Notes under the pieces: generated by a model
Database searches by the model: none
Seen by the model: the letters and a program-made list of their open reading frames with translations, nothing else
What the model was told of the DNA's origin: nothing
Made by a program: the position numbers and the translations under genes
DNA from: Methylobacter sp.
Lineage (GTDB): Bacteria > Pseudomonadota > Gammaproteobacteria > Methylococcales > Methylomonadaceae
Length of the DNA: 7,407 bases
Direction: 5' to 3'
Assembly (NCBI GenBank): GCA_003158415.1
Contig: PMJA01000379.1
Span: forward strand, 1 to 7,407
In this document: in pieces, positions 1 through 7,294 of the stretch
How the letters are laid out: the number at the start of each line of letters is the position of its first letter
How positions within the stretch are numbered: the stretch's first letter is position 1

Positions 1-316
1 GTTCAGGGATTTTTAAGTGGACTTCAATGCCGTTGGAGCGATTATAAATGCGCGCCGAGATGAGTTCTTGCGGGGAATTGATAATACCTTCGGTAATACT
101 AAAACCCAGCGCGAATTCTTCCAGATTGGTAGGGGTTGCCAGCATGACAACATGGGGCGTGCCGTTGTAAACCAAGGAAACCGGCACTTCTTCAGCAATA
201 TAGTCTTGCTGCAAGGAGTGTCGGCTTCCTTGCCAGCGTTCCACAGACCGTTGCTGGTAACTCGGCCAGCCCAGGTCTAATGATAACGATTGGACAACGG
301 CGTTGCCGTTAGTCAT
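1..316 (-). CDS. fdhD: Formate dehydrogenase accessory sulfurtransferase FdhD (N-terminal 105 residues; cut by window edge)
   Basis: FdhD (FdsC in fds operons) passes sulfur from a cysteine desulfurase to the bis-MGD molybdenum cofactor of formate dehydrogenase, which is needed for enzyme activity; it acts in the cytoplasm. Only the N-terminal part is present, against a family length of about 270-280 residues. The visible family signature runs from about residue 41 to 80: [11 protein letters not shown], then a hydrophobic strand into [15 protein letters not shown], then SITEGII. The catalytic cysteine loop would lie outside the window and cannot be checked. The ATG at 316-314 lies inside the end of fdsA, giving an 8-bp overlap (ATGACTAA), with a G-rich stretch (AGGGGCG) a few bases upstream as ribosome binding site. 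This overlap suggests translational coupling to its client subunit. Last visible gene of the fds operon; fdsD might follow outside the window (inference). Confidence 0.93.
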   Translation of the reverse strand, partial: MTNGNAVVQSLSLDLGWPSYQQRSVERWQGSRHSLQQDYIAEEVPVSLVYNGTPHVVMLATPTNLEEFALGFSITEGIINSPQELISARIYNRSNGIEVHLKIPE

Positions 317-3161
317 GCTGCGCCCCTAGTGCCAATAAATCCAGTTGGTTTTCGGTAAACGCCTGGTACTTTGCCTGCCATTCGGAAGGCTGGCTGACTT
401 TACTGACTTGTACGGCGGTTACTTTGTATTCCGGGCAATTGGTTGCCCAATCGGAGTTGTCGGTGGTGATGACATTGGCACCCGATTCCGGGAAGTGGAA
501 CGTTGTGTAAACCACGCCGGGTTGGACGCGGTCGCTCACTAACGCGCGTAATACAGTCTCGCCGACACGGCTTTTGATGCCGACCCAATCTCCGGTTTTC
601 AGGCCGCGATCTTCGGCGTCATGCGGATGTATTTCCAGACGGTCTTCCGAATGCCAGGCCACATTGTCGGTGCGCCGTGTTTGTGCGCCGACATTGTATT
701 GCGACAAGATGCGACCGGTAGTCAGAATCAACGGGAATTTCGGGGTGACGCGTTCGTGCGTGGCGACATATTCCGTCAGCATAAAGAAGCCCTTGCCGTC
801 ATCGCGCATAAAAGTTTGTTCGTGCATGATTGGCGTGCCTACTGAGGCTTCGTCATAGCACGGCCATTGTATGCTGCCCAGTCGGTCGATTTTTTCATAA
901 CTGACGCCCGCAAAAGACGGCGTCAGGCTGGCGATTTCAGCCATGATTTCCGATGGATGGCTGTAATTCATCGGGTAATCCATCGCATTGGCCAGCATTT
1001 GGGTGACTTCCCAATCCTGATAGCCTGCCAACGGCGACATGACTTTACGCACCGGTGAAATGCGGCGTTCGGCATTGGTAAACGTGCCGTTCTTTTCTAA
1101 AAAGGATGCGCCTGGCAAGAAGACATGCGCGAATTTAGCGGTTTCATTGAGGAATATGTCCTGCACAATAATGCATTCCATAGCGCGCAATGCGGCATGT
1201 ACATGGGTAATATCGGGATCGGACTGGGCAATGTCTTCGCCTTCGCAGTACAGACCCATAAAACTTTTATCCATCGCCGCATCGAACATGTTGGGGATGC
1301 GCAAACCGGGTTCCCAGCTTAATTCGGCCTGCCATGCGGCTTCAAACTGCCGGTGGGTTTTTTCATCGGAAACGTGACGATAACCTGGGAACTCATGCGG
1401 GAACGAGCCCATATCGCATGAACCTTGTACGTTGTTTTGTCCGCGTAAAGGATTGACGCCGACACCGTCGCGACCTAGATTGCCGGTCGCCATGGCTATA
1501 TTGGCGATGCCGATAACCATCGTGGAACCCTGGCTGTGTTCGGTTACGCCCAAGCCGTAATAAATGGCGCCATTACCGGCGGTGGCATAGAGTTTTGCCG
1601 CCGCTCTGAGTTCAGCGGCGGGTACGCCTGTGACGGCGGCGGTGGCTTCCGGCGAATGCCGCTCCTGGGCGACAAAGGTTTCCCATTTTGTGAATGATTC
1701 GACATCGCAACGTTCATTAACAAACGTTTCGTCCATCAGCTTTTCGGTGACGATGACATGGGCGAAAGCAGTGATCAACGCCACATTGGTGCCGGGGCGC
1801 AATTTCAAATGATAATCGGCCTGCACATGCGGGCTGTTTTTAACCAGGTCAATCTCGCGGGGATCGGCTACGATCAGTTTTGCGCCCTGACGCAGGCGTT
1901 TTTTCATCAGTGAGCCGAACACCGGGTGTCCGTCGGTTGGGTTGGCGCCTATCACCAAAATGACGTCGGCTTTCATTACCGAGTCGAAATCCTGGGTGCC
2001 TGATGATTCGCCAAAGGTTTGTTTGAGTCCATAGCCGGTAGGGGAATGGCATACCCGCGCGCAGGTATCGACATTATTGTTGCCGAAACCGGCGCGTATC
2101 AGTTTTTGCATGATATAAACTTCTTCATTGGTACAACGGGAAGAAGTAATGCCGCCGATGGCGTCTTTGCCGTATTTTTTCTGGATGCGTCTTAATTCGG
2201 AAGCGGCATGGTTAATGGCCTCTTCCCAGCTGACTTCACGCCATGCGTCTTTAATGCTGGCGCGTATCATCGGTTTGGTGATGCGGTCTTTATGCGTGGC
2301 ATAACCGAAGGCAAAACGGCCTTTGACGCAGGAATGCCCATGATTGGCTTTGCCGTCTTTATGCGGCACCATGCGGATGACTTGCTCGCCTTTCATTTCG
2401 GCCCTGAATGAACAGCCGACGCCGCAATAGGCGCAGGTGGTGACGATGGCATGTTCCGGCTGGCCATGATCGATGACCGATTTTTCCATTAAGGTTGCGG
2501 TCGGGCAAGCCTGTACGCAGGCACCGCAGGAAACGCATTCGGAATCCATAAAACCCTGGTTTTGACCGGGCGATACTTTGGAATCAAAGCCGCGACCATC
2601 AATGGTTAACGCAAACGTGCCTTGGGTTTCTTCGCAAGCCCTGACGCAACGCGAACACACGATACATTTGCTGGGATCGAAGCTGAAATAGGGATTGCTT
2701 TCGTCTTTAACCGCATTCAGGTGCGTTTCCACAGGATGGTAACGCACTTCGCGCAAACCCACCGCGCCCGCCATGTCTTGCAGTTCGCAATCGCCGTTGG
2801 CTGAGCAGGTTAAGCAATCCAGCGGGTGATCGGAAATGTACAGTTCCATAATGCCGCGACGTACATCGGCCAGTTTTTGGTTTTGGGTAACGACTTTCAA
2901 GCCTTCCGCGACCGGCGTAGTGCAGGAAGCAGGCATGCCTCGCCCGCCTTCAATCTGCACCACGCATAGCCGACAGGAGCCGAACGGCTCGATACTGTCG
3001 GTGGCGCATAATTTAGGTATTTCTATGCCGATGCTTGCCGCCGCCCGCATGATAGATGTGCCAACGGGTGCGGTGACCTGAAAGCCGTCAATTTCCAGCG
3101 TGACTAATTGACTTGATACGCTGGCAGGAGTGCCGAAATCTTGTTCTTTATTGATGCTCAT
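309..3161 (-). CDS. fdsA: NAD-dependent formate dehydrogenase, alpha (molybdopterin) subunit FdsA
   Basis: Catalytic subunit of the soluble, NAD+-reducing formate dehydrogenase: formate to CO2, with electrons passed through Fe-S clusters towards FdsB. It has 950 residues, close to the 950-960 usual for FdsA. Domains in order: N-terminal [2Fe-2S] ferredoxin domain with C52, C63, C66, C80; a NuoG-like His/Cys cluster H112, C116, C119, C125; two [4Fe-4S] ferredoxin motifs, C166/C169/C172/C176 and C209/C212/C215/C219; the molybdopterin domain [4Fe-4S] site C243/C246/C250/C278; the active-site segment [10 protein letters not shown], where C371 is the Mo ligand (Cys, not Sec) followed by H372; R573 in [10 protein letters not shown], the probable active-site arginine; and a C-terminal molybdopterin-dinucleotide-binding domain from about residue 809 to 930. 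No Tat signal is seen, consistent with a cytoplasmic enzyme. The ATG has a GAGGA ribosome binding site about 8 bases upstream and lies 21 bp after fdsB. All cluster ligands are intact. Confidence 0.97.
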   Translation of the reverse strand: MSINKEQDFGTPASVSSQLVTLEIDGFQVTAPVGTSIMRAAASIGIEIPKLCATDSIEPFGSCRLCVVQIEGGRGMPASCTTPVAEGLKVVTQNQKLADVRRGIMELYISDHPLDCLTCSANGDCELQDMAGAVGLREVRYHPVETHLNAVKDESNPYFSFDPSKCIVCSRCVRACEETQGTFALTIDGRGFDSKVSPGQNQGFMDSECVSCGACVQACPTATLMEKSVIDHGQPEHAIVTTCAYCGVGCSFRAEMKGEQVIRMVPHKDGKANHGHSCVKGRFAFGYATHKDRITKPMIRASIKDAWREVSWEEAINHAASELRRIQKKYGKDAIGGITSSRCTNEEVYIMQKLIRAGFGNNNVDTCARVCHSPTGYGLKQTFGESSGTQDFDSVMKADVILVIGANPTDGHPVFGSLMKKRLRQGAKLIVADPREIDLVKNSPHVQADYHLKLRPGTNVALITAFAHVIVTEKLMDETFVNERCDVESFTKWETFVAQERHSPEATAAVTGVPAAELRAAAKLYATAGNGAIYYGLGVTEHSQGSTMVIGIANIAMATGNLGRDGVGVNPLRGQNNVQGSCDMGSFPHEFPGYRHVSDEKTHRQFEAAWQAELSWEPGLRIPNMFDAAMDKSFMGLYCEGEDIAQSDPDITHVHAALRAMECIIVQDIFLNETAKFAHVFLPGASFLEKNGTFTNAERRISPVRKVMSPLAGYQDWEVTQMLANAMDYPMNYSHPSEIMAEIASLTPSFAGVSYEKIDRLGSIQWPCYDEASVGTPIMHEQTFMRDDGKGFFMLTEYVATHERVTPKFPLILTTGRILSQYNVGAQTRRTDNVAWHSEDRLEIHPHDAEDRGLKTGDWVGIKSRVGETVLRALVSDRVQPGVVYTTFHFPESGANVITTDNSDWATNCPEYKVTAVQVSKVSQPSEWQAKYQAFTENQLDLLALGAQHD

Positions 3162-3182
3162 GATGGTGTCCTCGTGTCGTTA

Positions 3183-4736
3183 TCAGACTGCGTTGGATTT
3201 ATCATTGACGCCGAAATCTTCGGGAAAATGATTTAACGCGCTCAATACGGGATACGGCGTCATACCGCCCAATGCACAAAGCGAGCCGTTAAGTAAAGTG
3301 TTGCAAAGATCGCGTAACAGCGGGATGTTTTTATTAAGTTCGTGTCCTTTGATAATCTCATCCAGGACTTCTGTGCCACGGGTGGAACCGATGCGGCAAG
3401 GCGTGCATTTACCGCAGGATTCTATAGCGCAAAATTCCATGTTGTAACGGGCCAATGCGGCCATATCGGCCGTGTCATCAAAAACGACTACGCCGCCATG
3501 TCCCAATACCGTCCAGTTTGCGGCAAAAGCTTCGTAGTCCAAAGGCGTATCGAATTGTGATTCAGGCAAATACGCGCCTAATGGGCCGCCGACCTGTACG
3601 GCTTTAATGGGTCGTCCCGATGCCGAGCCGCCGCCGAAGTCATACAGCAGTTCACGTAGCGTCAAACCGAAGGCTAGCTCAACCAGACCTGCGTGTTTGA
3701 TATTGCCCGCCAATTGTAAGGGCAACGTTCCGCGCGAACGGCCCATGCCGAAATCGCGGTAATAATCGCCGCCTTTATCGAGAATGATAGGCACCGATGC
3801 CAGAGAAATAACGTTATTGACGACGGTAGGTTGTCCGAACAAGCCGCTGATGGCGGGCAGTGGCGGTTTAAAACGCACCAAGCCGCGTTTGCCTTCCAGA
3901 CTTTCCATTAATGACGTTTCTTCGCCGCAGATATAAGCGCCTGCGCCTAAGCGGACTTCGAGATGAAAGGCTTTGCCGCTGCCTTGTATATCATCGCCTA
4001 AGAATCCTGCCGCATAAGCTTTTTCGATAGCCGCATTCAGCGCCTTATGGGCGTGCGGGTATTCTACGCGCAAATAAATATAACCTTGTGTCGCGCCTAC
4101 CGCTAAACCAGCGATAGTTATGCCTTCGATTAAGACAAAAGGGTCGCCTTCCATCACCATGCGATCGGAAAATGTGCCGGAATCGCCTTCGTCGGCATTA
4201 CAGATGATGTATTTTTGTGCAGATGGTGTGTTGAGCACCGTATTCCATTTAATGCCGGTAGGGAAAGCCGCGCCGCCGCGTCCGCGCAAACCGGAATCCG
4301 TCACGGCTTTAACAATATCCGCCTGCGGCAGCTTTAAGGCATTGCTTAAACCGCGATAGCCGTCGTTATTAAGATAGTCGTCGAGACTGACGGGATCGGT
4401 CTTGCCGATACGGGCAAAGGTTAAACGTTGTTGTTTTTTTAAATAATCCAGCTCTTCGATGACTCCCAGCGCCAGCTTATGCGCGCCGCCGTGCAGGAAA
4501 TCCGCATCAAACAGGCTGACGACATCACTGACCTGCACCGGGCCGTAGGCGATTCGGCCTGCTTCGGTGATCACTTCGACCAAAGGCTCCAGCCAATACA
4601 AGCCTCTGGAGCCGTTGCGTATCAAATTAATAGCAATACCGCGTTGTTGCGCTTCTTTAGCTATCGCCGTAGCGATACGGTCGGCGCCCAGCGATACGGC
4701 GCTGGAATCACAGGGTACATAAAGAGTGATGCTCAT
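3183..4736 (-). CDS. fdsB: NAD-dependent formate dehydrogenase, beta (NADH/FMN) subunit FdsB
   Basis: Diaphorase subunit, NuoF-like: it takes electrons from FdsA/FdsG through a [4Fe-4S] cluster to FMN and reduces NAD+. It has 517 residues, as expected for FdsB (about 500-520). Residues 1 to about 100 look like a thioredoxin-fold domain related to NuoE but without its Fe-S cysteines (only C9 is present), a known FdsB-type arrangement. From about 110 comes the NuoF core: the glycine-rich FMN/NAD loop [16 protein letters not shown] (149-164), [15 protein letters not shown] (179-193), and the glycine-rich [10 protein letters not shown] (264-273) with [12 protein letters not shown] after it. Near the end is the [4Fe-4S] site C441-x2-C444-x2-C447 in [12 protein letters not shown], with the fourth ligand C487 in GSLCALGG. 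The start codon overlaps the fdsG stop as ATGA (4 bp), with GGAG 9 bases upstream, so it is translationally coupled to fdsG. Confidence 0.96.
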   Translation of the reverse strand: MSITLYVPCDSSAVSLGADRIATAIAKEAQQRGIAINLIRNGSRGLYWLEPLVEVITEAGRIAYGPVQVSDVVSLFDADFLHGGAHKLALGVIEELDYLKKQQRLTFARIGKTDPVSLDDYLNNDGYRGLSNALKLPQADIVKAVTDSGLRGRGGAAFPTGIKWNTVLNTPSAQKYIICNADEGDSGTFSDRMVMEGDPFVLIEGITIAGLAVGATQGYIYLRVEYPHAHKALNAAIEKAYAAGFLGDDIQGSGKAFHLEVRLGAGAYICGEETSLMESLEGKRGLVRFKPPLPAISGLFGQPTVVNNVISLASVPIILDKGGDYYRDFGMGRSRGTLPLQLAGNIKHAGLVELAFGLTLRELLYDFGGGSASGRPIKAVQVGGPLGAYLPESQFDTPLDYEAFAANWTVLGHGGVVVFDDTADMAALARYNMEFCAIESCGKCTPCRIGSTRGTEVLDEIIKGHELNKNIPLLRDLCNTLLNGSLCALGGMTPYPVLSALNHFPEDFGVNDKSNAV

Positions 4737-5209
4737 GCCAGTTGCTCCGTTTCATCGATAATAGCGTCAAAACTGTTTGTTGACACGCGTCCATAAATTT
4801 CTTTACCGATTTGCATCGCCGGTGAACAAGCGCAGTTGCCTAGGCAATAAACCGGCTCCAGCGAGAATTTGCCGTCTGCTGTGGTTTCATGAAAATCGAT
4901 GCCTAAGCGCGTTTTTACATGCTGTTCCAATAGCTTGCCGCCCATGGCCTGGCAGGATTCGGCGCGGCAAAGATGAATAGTCTGTTTGCCCGGCGGGGTG
5001 TCACGGAAATAATGGTAAAAACTGATGACGCCATGCACTTCAGCGCGGGACAGATTCAAGCCCCGAGCGATGGCCGGAACACTGTCGGTAGGGATATAGC
5101 CCAGCGCATCCTGAATACCATGTAAAATAGGTAAAAGTGCGCCGGGTTTATTTTTAAGGGTATTTATTACTTCCTGTACGGTTGCTTCCGCACTGATTGA
5201 TTCGGTCAT
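4733..5209 (-). CDS. fdsG: NAD-dependent formate dehydrogenase, gamma ([2Fe-2S]) subunit FdsG
   Basis: Small NuoE-like subunit carrying one [2Fe-2S] cluster in a thioredoxin fold; it partners FdsB in electron transfer to NAD+. With the start chosen here it has 158 residues, within the usual range. N-terminal helical part [16 protein letters not shown] (about 26-41) is typical of NuoE/FdsG, then [10 protein letters not shown]. Cluster ligands are C81 and C86 (CRAESC) and C122 and C126 (CLGNC), with an additional C128. The frame stays open upstream to an ATG at 5308, but the longer version adds a leader unlike the family and would start upstream of the likely transcription start. Two close ATGs exist, at 5215 and 5209. 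I prefer 5209 because AGAGAG lies six bases before it, while 5215 has only a crowded GAAGAG. First gene of the operon; its stop overlaps the fdsB start by 4 bp. Confidence 0.94.
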   Translation of the reverse strand: MTESISAEATVQEVINTLKNKPGALLPILHGIQDALGYIPTDSVPAIARGLNLSRAEVHGVISFYHYFRDTPPGKQTIHLCRAESCQAMGGKLLEQHVKTRLGIDFHETTADGKFSLEPVYCLGNCACSPAMQIGKEIYGRVSTNSFDAIIDETEQLA

Positions 5210-5284
5210 GGTCATCTCTCTTCTGTCGATTCCGTTCCTTAAAACGAAACACGTCCGCCACTGTGTCTGTAAAATGTACCCTTT

Positions 5285-5313
5285 AGCATAGCATAAGTAA
5301 TATTTCATGTAAA
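5285..5313 (-). promoter_or_regulatory. Sigma70-like promoter of the fds operon
   Basis: Reading the minus strand, a -35 box TTTACA (5313-5308; 5 of 6 to TTGACA) is followed by exactly 17 bases and a -10 box TATGCT (5290-5285; 4 of 6 to TATAAT). Transcription would start near 5278, giving a leader of about 70 nt before fdsG. It is the best promoter I can find in the divergent region in this orientation. Predicted from consensus only. Confidence 0.5.
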
Positions 5314-5324
5314 AAAGACATAAA
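5304..5324 (-). promoter_or_regulatory. Possible operator: imperfect dyad on the fds -35 box
   Basis: TTCATGT, seven bases (AAAAAAG), then ACATAAA: the two arms match at 6 of 7 positions when one is inverted. The core ATGT-N7-ACAT contains the T-N11-A spacing typical of LysR-type sites. It covers the predicted -35 box of the fds promoter. LysR-type regulators (FdsR) of formate dehydrogenase operons are known in other proteobacteria, but no regulator gene is in this window, so this is a weak inference. A dyad of this size can arise by chance in AT-rich DNA. Confidence 0.25.
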
Positions 5325-5342
5325 CAGATACAAAATGCGGGT

Positions 5343-5370
5343 TTTATCTTAAAGATTTTCCCTGTATAAA
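5343..5370 (+). promoter_or_regulatory. Weak candidate promoter for selO
   Basis: A TATAAA -10-like box at 5365-5370 is preceded after 16 bases by a poor -35 (TTTATC, 3 of 6). It would give a leader of about 75 nt before selO. A second TATAAA at 5432-5437 lies so close to the ATG that its transcript would be nearly leaderless. Neither is convincing; the region is AT-rich and such boxes are expected by chance. Confidence 0.25.
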
Positions 5371-5451
5371 TAGCTATGTTTCTATTCTCGGACAGCCTCC
5401 TAGCGACAGGCTTAAAGTTTTATTTCCATTCTATAAAAAATATCTATATCC

Positions 5452-7053
5452 ATGAATGCACACGCAAAAATAACCAAGCTTGATGACTTGAACTTCGATA
5501 ATCGCTATATCCGCGAACTGCCCGCAGATGCCGAAGCCGGCAATCATCGCCGTCAGGTTTTCGGTGCTTGTTATTCGCGGGTAGAGCCTACCCCGGTTGC
5601 AAACCCGCAAAGAGTCGCCTATTCCCAAGAGGTTGCTGCATTATTGGATTTAACTGAAGAGGCCTGCGTAGCTGACGATTTCGCCCAGGTATTTGCCGGT
5701 AACCGCCTATCTGCCGGTATGGCGCCATACTCGACCTGTTACGGCGGCCACCAGTTTGGCAGCTGGGCAGGCCAGCTTGGTGATGGTCGCGCGATTAATT
5801 TGGGTGAGGTGGTCAATGCTAAAGGTGAACGCTGGGCATTACAGCTCAAAGGTGCAGGGCCTACGCCTTATTCCAGAACCGCGGACGGTTTGGCGGTATT
5901 GCGCTCATCGGTGCGCGAATTTTTATGCAGCGAAGCCATGTTTCATTTAGGAGTACCCACCACGCGGGCATTAAGTCTCATGCTGACGGGAGAATCGGTT
6001 ATCCGGGATATGTTTTATAACGGCAATCCCCAAGCCGAGCCGGGCGCTGTCGTCTGCCGGGTGGCGCCGTCGTTCACCCGTTTCGGCAATTTTCAGCTTT
6101 TAAATGCACGCGGCGATATGACCGTGCTGAAACAACTGGCGGACTACACGATACGCACGGATTTTCCGCATTTGGGCGAGCCTGAACCCGCCGTTTACAT
6201 CGACTGGTTTGCTGAAGTGTGCCGCAGGACAGCGGAAATGATCGTGCATTGGCAGCGCGTCGGTTTCGTGCATGGCGTAATGAATACCGACAATATGTCG
6301 ATATTAGGACTTACCATTGATTACGGCCCTTACGGTTGGCTGGAAAATTACGATCCCAACTGGACACCTAATACCACCGACGCCGAAAATCGTCGTTACC
6401 GTTACGGCAACCAGCCGCAAATCGCGTTCTGGAACCTGGGGCAATTGGCGAATGCGATTTATCCGCTCATTGAGCAGGTAGAACCGTTGCAACAGGCCTT
6501 GAATGTTTATAAGCAAACCTTTGAACAAAATTGGCAGGCCATGATGGCGGATAAGCTGGGCCTGACGACCTTGCCGACGGATAAGGATTTATATACAGAA
6601 TTGTTAAGCTTATTGGAACTGGTTGAAACCGATATGACGATTTTTTACCGGCAACTGGCGCTGATTTCAACTCAGTATGATGTCAGCGACGACGCGTTGA
6701 TAGCGCCGTTATCGGCGGCTTATTATGTGCCGGAACAACTCAACGCCGACTACAAAAGCCGCTTAATTGCGTGGCTTAAAACTTATATCAAGCGCGTGCA
6801 ACAGGATGGCACCTCTGATGACGTCAGGCGCGAGCGTATGAACGCCGTCAACCCTAAGTACGTGCTACGCAACTACCTGGCTCAACTCGCAATAGACCAA
6901 GCCGAACAAGGCGATTTTACCGGGGTTAATGAATTATTGGATTGCTTGCGCGATCCATACAACGAACAACCGGGCAACGCGGCTTTTGCCGAAAAACGTC
7001 CCGATTGGGCTAGGCAACGGGCGGGTTGTTCAATGTTATCATGTAGTTCTTAA
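5452..7053 (+). CDS. selO: Protein adenylyltransferase SelO (YdiU family pseudokinase)
   Basis: SelO proteins have a protein-kinase-like fold but bind ATP in a flipped orientation and transfer AMP to Ser/Thr/Tyr of target proteins (AMPylation), with links to redox stress; the bacterial protein is expected in the cytoplasm. It has 533 residues, near or slightly above the usual bacterial length. Family landmarks: LNFDNRYIRELPAD (13-26), CYSRVEPTPV (40-49), YGGHQFGSWAGQLGDGRA (97-114), the ATP-site lysine K133 in QLKGAGPTPYSR, SSVREFLCSEAM (152-163), RVAPSFTRFGNFQ (203-215), HGVMNTDN (274-281) with D280/N281, and the metal-binding D290 of TIDYGPYG. The C-terminus ends AGCSMLSCSS, with C531 at the third-last position where animal SelO has selenocysteine, and a second cysteine C526. 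An in-frame stop at 5434-5436 and the lack of other start codons fix ATG 5452, although no Shine-Dalgarno sequence precedes it. Divergent from the fds operon. Confidence 0.96.
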   Translation: MNAHAKITKLDDLNFDNRYIRELPADAEAGNHRRQVFGACYSRVEPTPVANPQRVAYSQEVAALLDLTEEACVADDFAQVFAGNRLSAGMAPYSTCYGGHQFGSWAGQLGDGRAINLGEVVNAKGERWALQLKGAGPTPYSRTADGLAVLRSSVREFLCSEAMFHLGVPTTRALSLMLTGESVIRDMFYNGNPQAEPGAVVCRVAPSFTRFGNFQLLNARGDMTVLKQLADYTIRTDFPHLGEPEPAVYIDWFAEVCRRTAEMIVHWQRVGFVHGVMNTDNMSILGLTIDYGPYGWLENYDPNWTPNTTDAENRRYRYGNQPQIAFWNLGQLANAIYPLIEQVEPLQQALNVYKQTFEQNWQAMMADKLGLTTLPTDKDLYTELLSLLELVETDMTIFYRQLALISTQYDVSDDALIAPLSAAYYVPEQLNADYKSRLIAWLKTYIKRVQQDGTSDDVRRERMNAVNPKYVLRNYLAQLAIDQAEQGDFTGVNELLDCLRDPYNEQPGNAAFAEKRPDWARQRAGCSMLSCSS

Positions 7054-7063
7054 CATCTAATAC

Positions 7064-7069
7064 GAGGAG
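7064..7069 (+). promoter_or_regulatory. Strong ribosome binding site of the 44-codon gene
   Basis: GAGGAG lies five bases before ATG 7075 and just after the selO stop. It is the best Shine-Dalgarno match among the plus-strand genes here and is the main argument that the following small frame is translated. Confidence 0.7.
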
Positions 7070-7074
7070 TTATC

Positions 7075-7209
7075 ATGGATATGGGTACGGCATTTAAGAT
7101 AGTGGGCCTATTGTTATGGCCGTTTTTGTTGGTATTTTTATATTTTCTGTTCGATAGGAAAGGGTTTAACAAACAGCTGGAAAAGTTTAAGCGGGATGGT
7201 TTTAAATAA
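7075..7209 (+). CDS. Small single-helix membrane protein of unknown function (44 residues)
   Basis: I do not recognise this protein. The frame starts with ATG behind a strong GAGGAG site, 21 bp after the selO stop, and ends with TAA at 7207-7209. The product begins MDMGTAFK, has one hydrophobic stretch from about residue 9 to 26 (rich in Leu, Phe and Val, with W15-P16 in it), and ends in a charged tail of 18 residues with seven Lys/Arg and three Asp/Glu. By the positive-inside rule the tail should face the cytoplasm and the short N-terminus the periplasm. There is no lipobox or clear signal-peptidase site, so a membrane-anchored peptide is more likely than a secreted one. The close spacing suggests cotranscription with selO. 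No function can be assigned from sequence; a random small frame is the alternative, but the ribosome binding site and clean helix-plus-basic-tail layout argue against that. Confidence 0.7.
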   Translation: MDMGTAFKIVGLLLWPFLLVFLYFLFDRKGFNKQLEKFKRDGFK

Positions 7210-7251
7210 CAACTTATGATTGGGCTGTGAGCGGATTGCCCGCCTTGGCTA

Positions 7252-7270
7252 AATGTTATACTATTGCTTT
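7252..7270 (+). promoter_or_regulatory. Candidate Zur box over the promoter of the Zur-like gene
   Basis: The segment beginning AATGTTATACTAT matches the gammaproteobacterial Zur palindrome AATGTTATANTATAACATT (recalled from family knowledge) at 15 of 18 specified positions. The left half is perfect and the right half degenerate (TATTGCTTT). It sits 24 bases upstream of the ATG of a Fur/Zur-family gene, which suggests zinc-dependent autorepression. No experimental support is available here. Confidence 0.55.
7254..7262 (+). promoter_or_regulatory. Extended -10 promoter of the Zur-like gene
   Basis: TGTTATACT fits the extended -10 pattern TGnTATAAT with one mismatch. A partial -35 (TTGCCC, 7236-7241) lies upstream at a short 15-base spacing, which an extended -10 can tolerate. 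Transcription would start near 7269, a leader of about 25 nt. The box lies wholly within the candidate Zur site, so binding there would block RNA polymerase. Confidence 0.45.
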
Positions 7271-7294
7271 CGACCCAAGGAAGCCGACTCTGCA

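Noticed and set aside
1039..1377. Plus-strand open frame of 112 codons opposite fdsA
   Set aside because: It lies wholly inside fdsA on the other strand, has no family resemblance and no independent ribosome binding site; fdsA is intact with all its motifs. The other open frames opposite fdsA, fdsB, fdsG and selO are rejected for the same reason.
2034..2066. Possible selenocysteine site in FdsA
   Set aside because: The active-site codon in DTCARVCH encodes cysteine (C371); there is no in-frame TGA, so no Sec recoding is needed.
5346..5356. Perfect odd palindrome ATCTT-A-AAGAT between the divergent genes
   Set aside because: Five-base arms in an AT-rich 242-bp region are expected by chance; no known operator is matched.
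5394..5412. Short hairpin AGCCT / AGGCT with a 9-base loop, and the overlapping near-repeat GACAGCCT / GACAGGCT
   Set aside because: The stem is only five base pairs, with no clean U tract on either strand, and it lies in the selO leader rather than after a gene. Too weak to call a terminator or a regulatory RNA.
7231..7243. Hairpin GCGG / CCGC with loop ATTGC between the 44-codon gene and zur, as a terminator
   Set aside because: The stem is four base pairs and is not followed by a run of T, so termination after the selO unit is unsupported.
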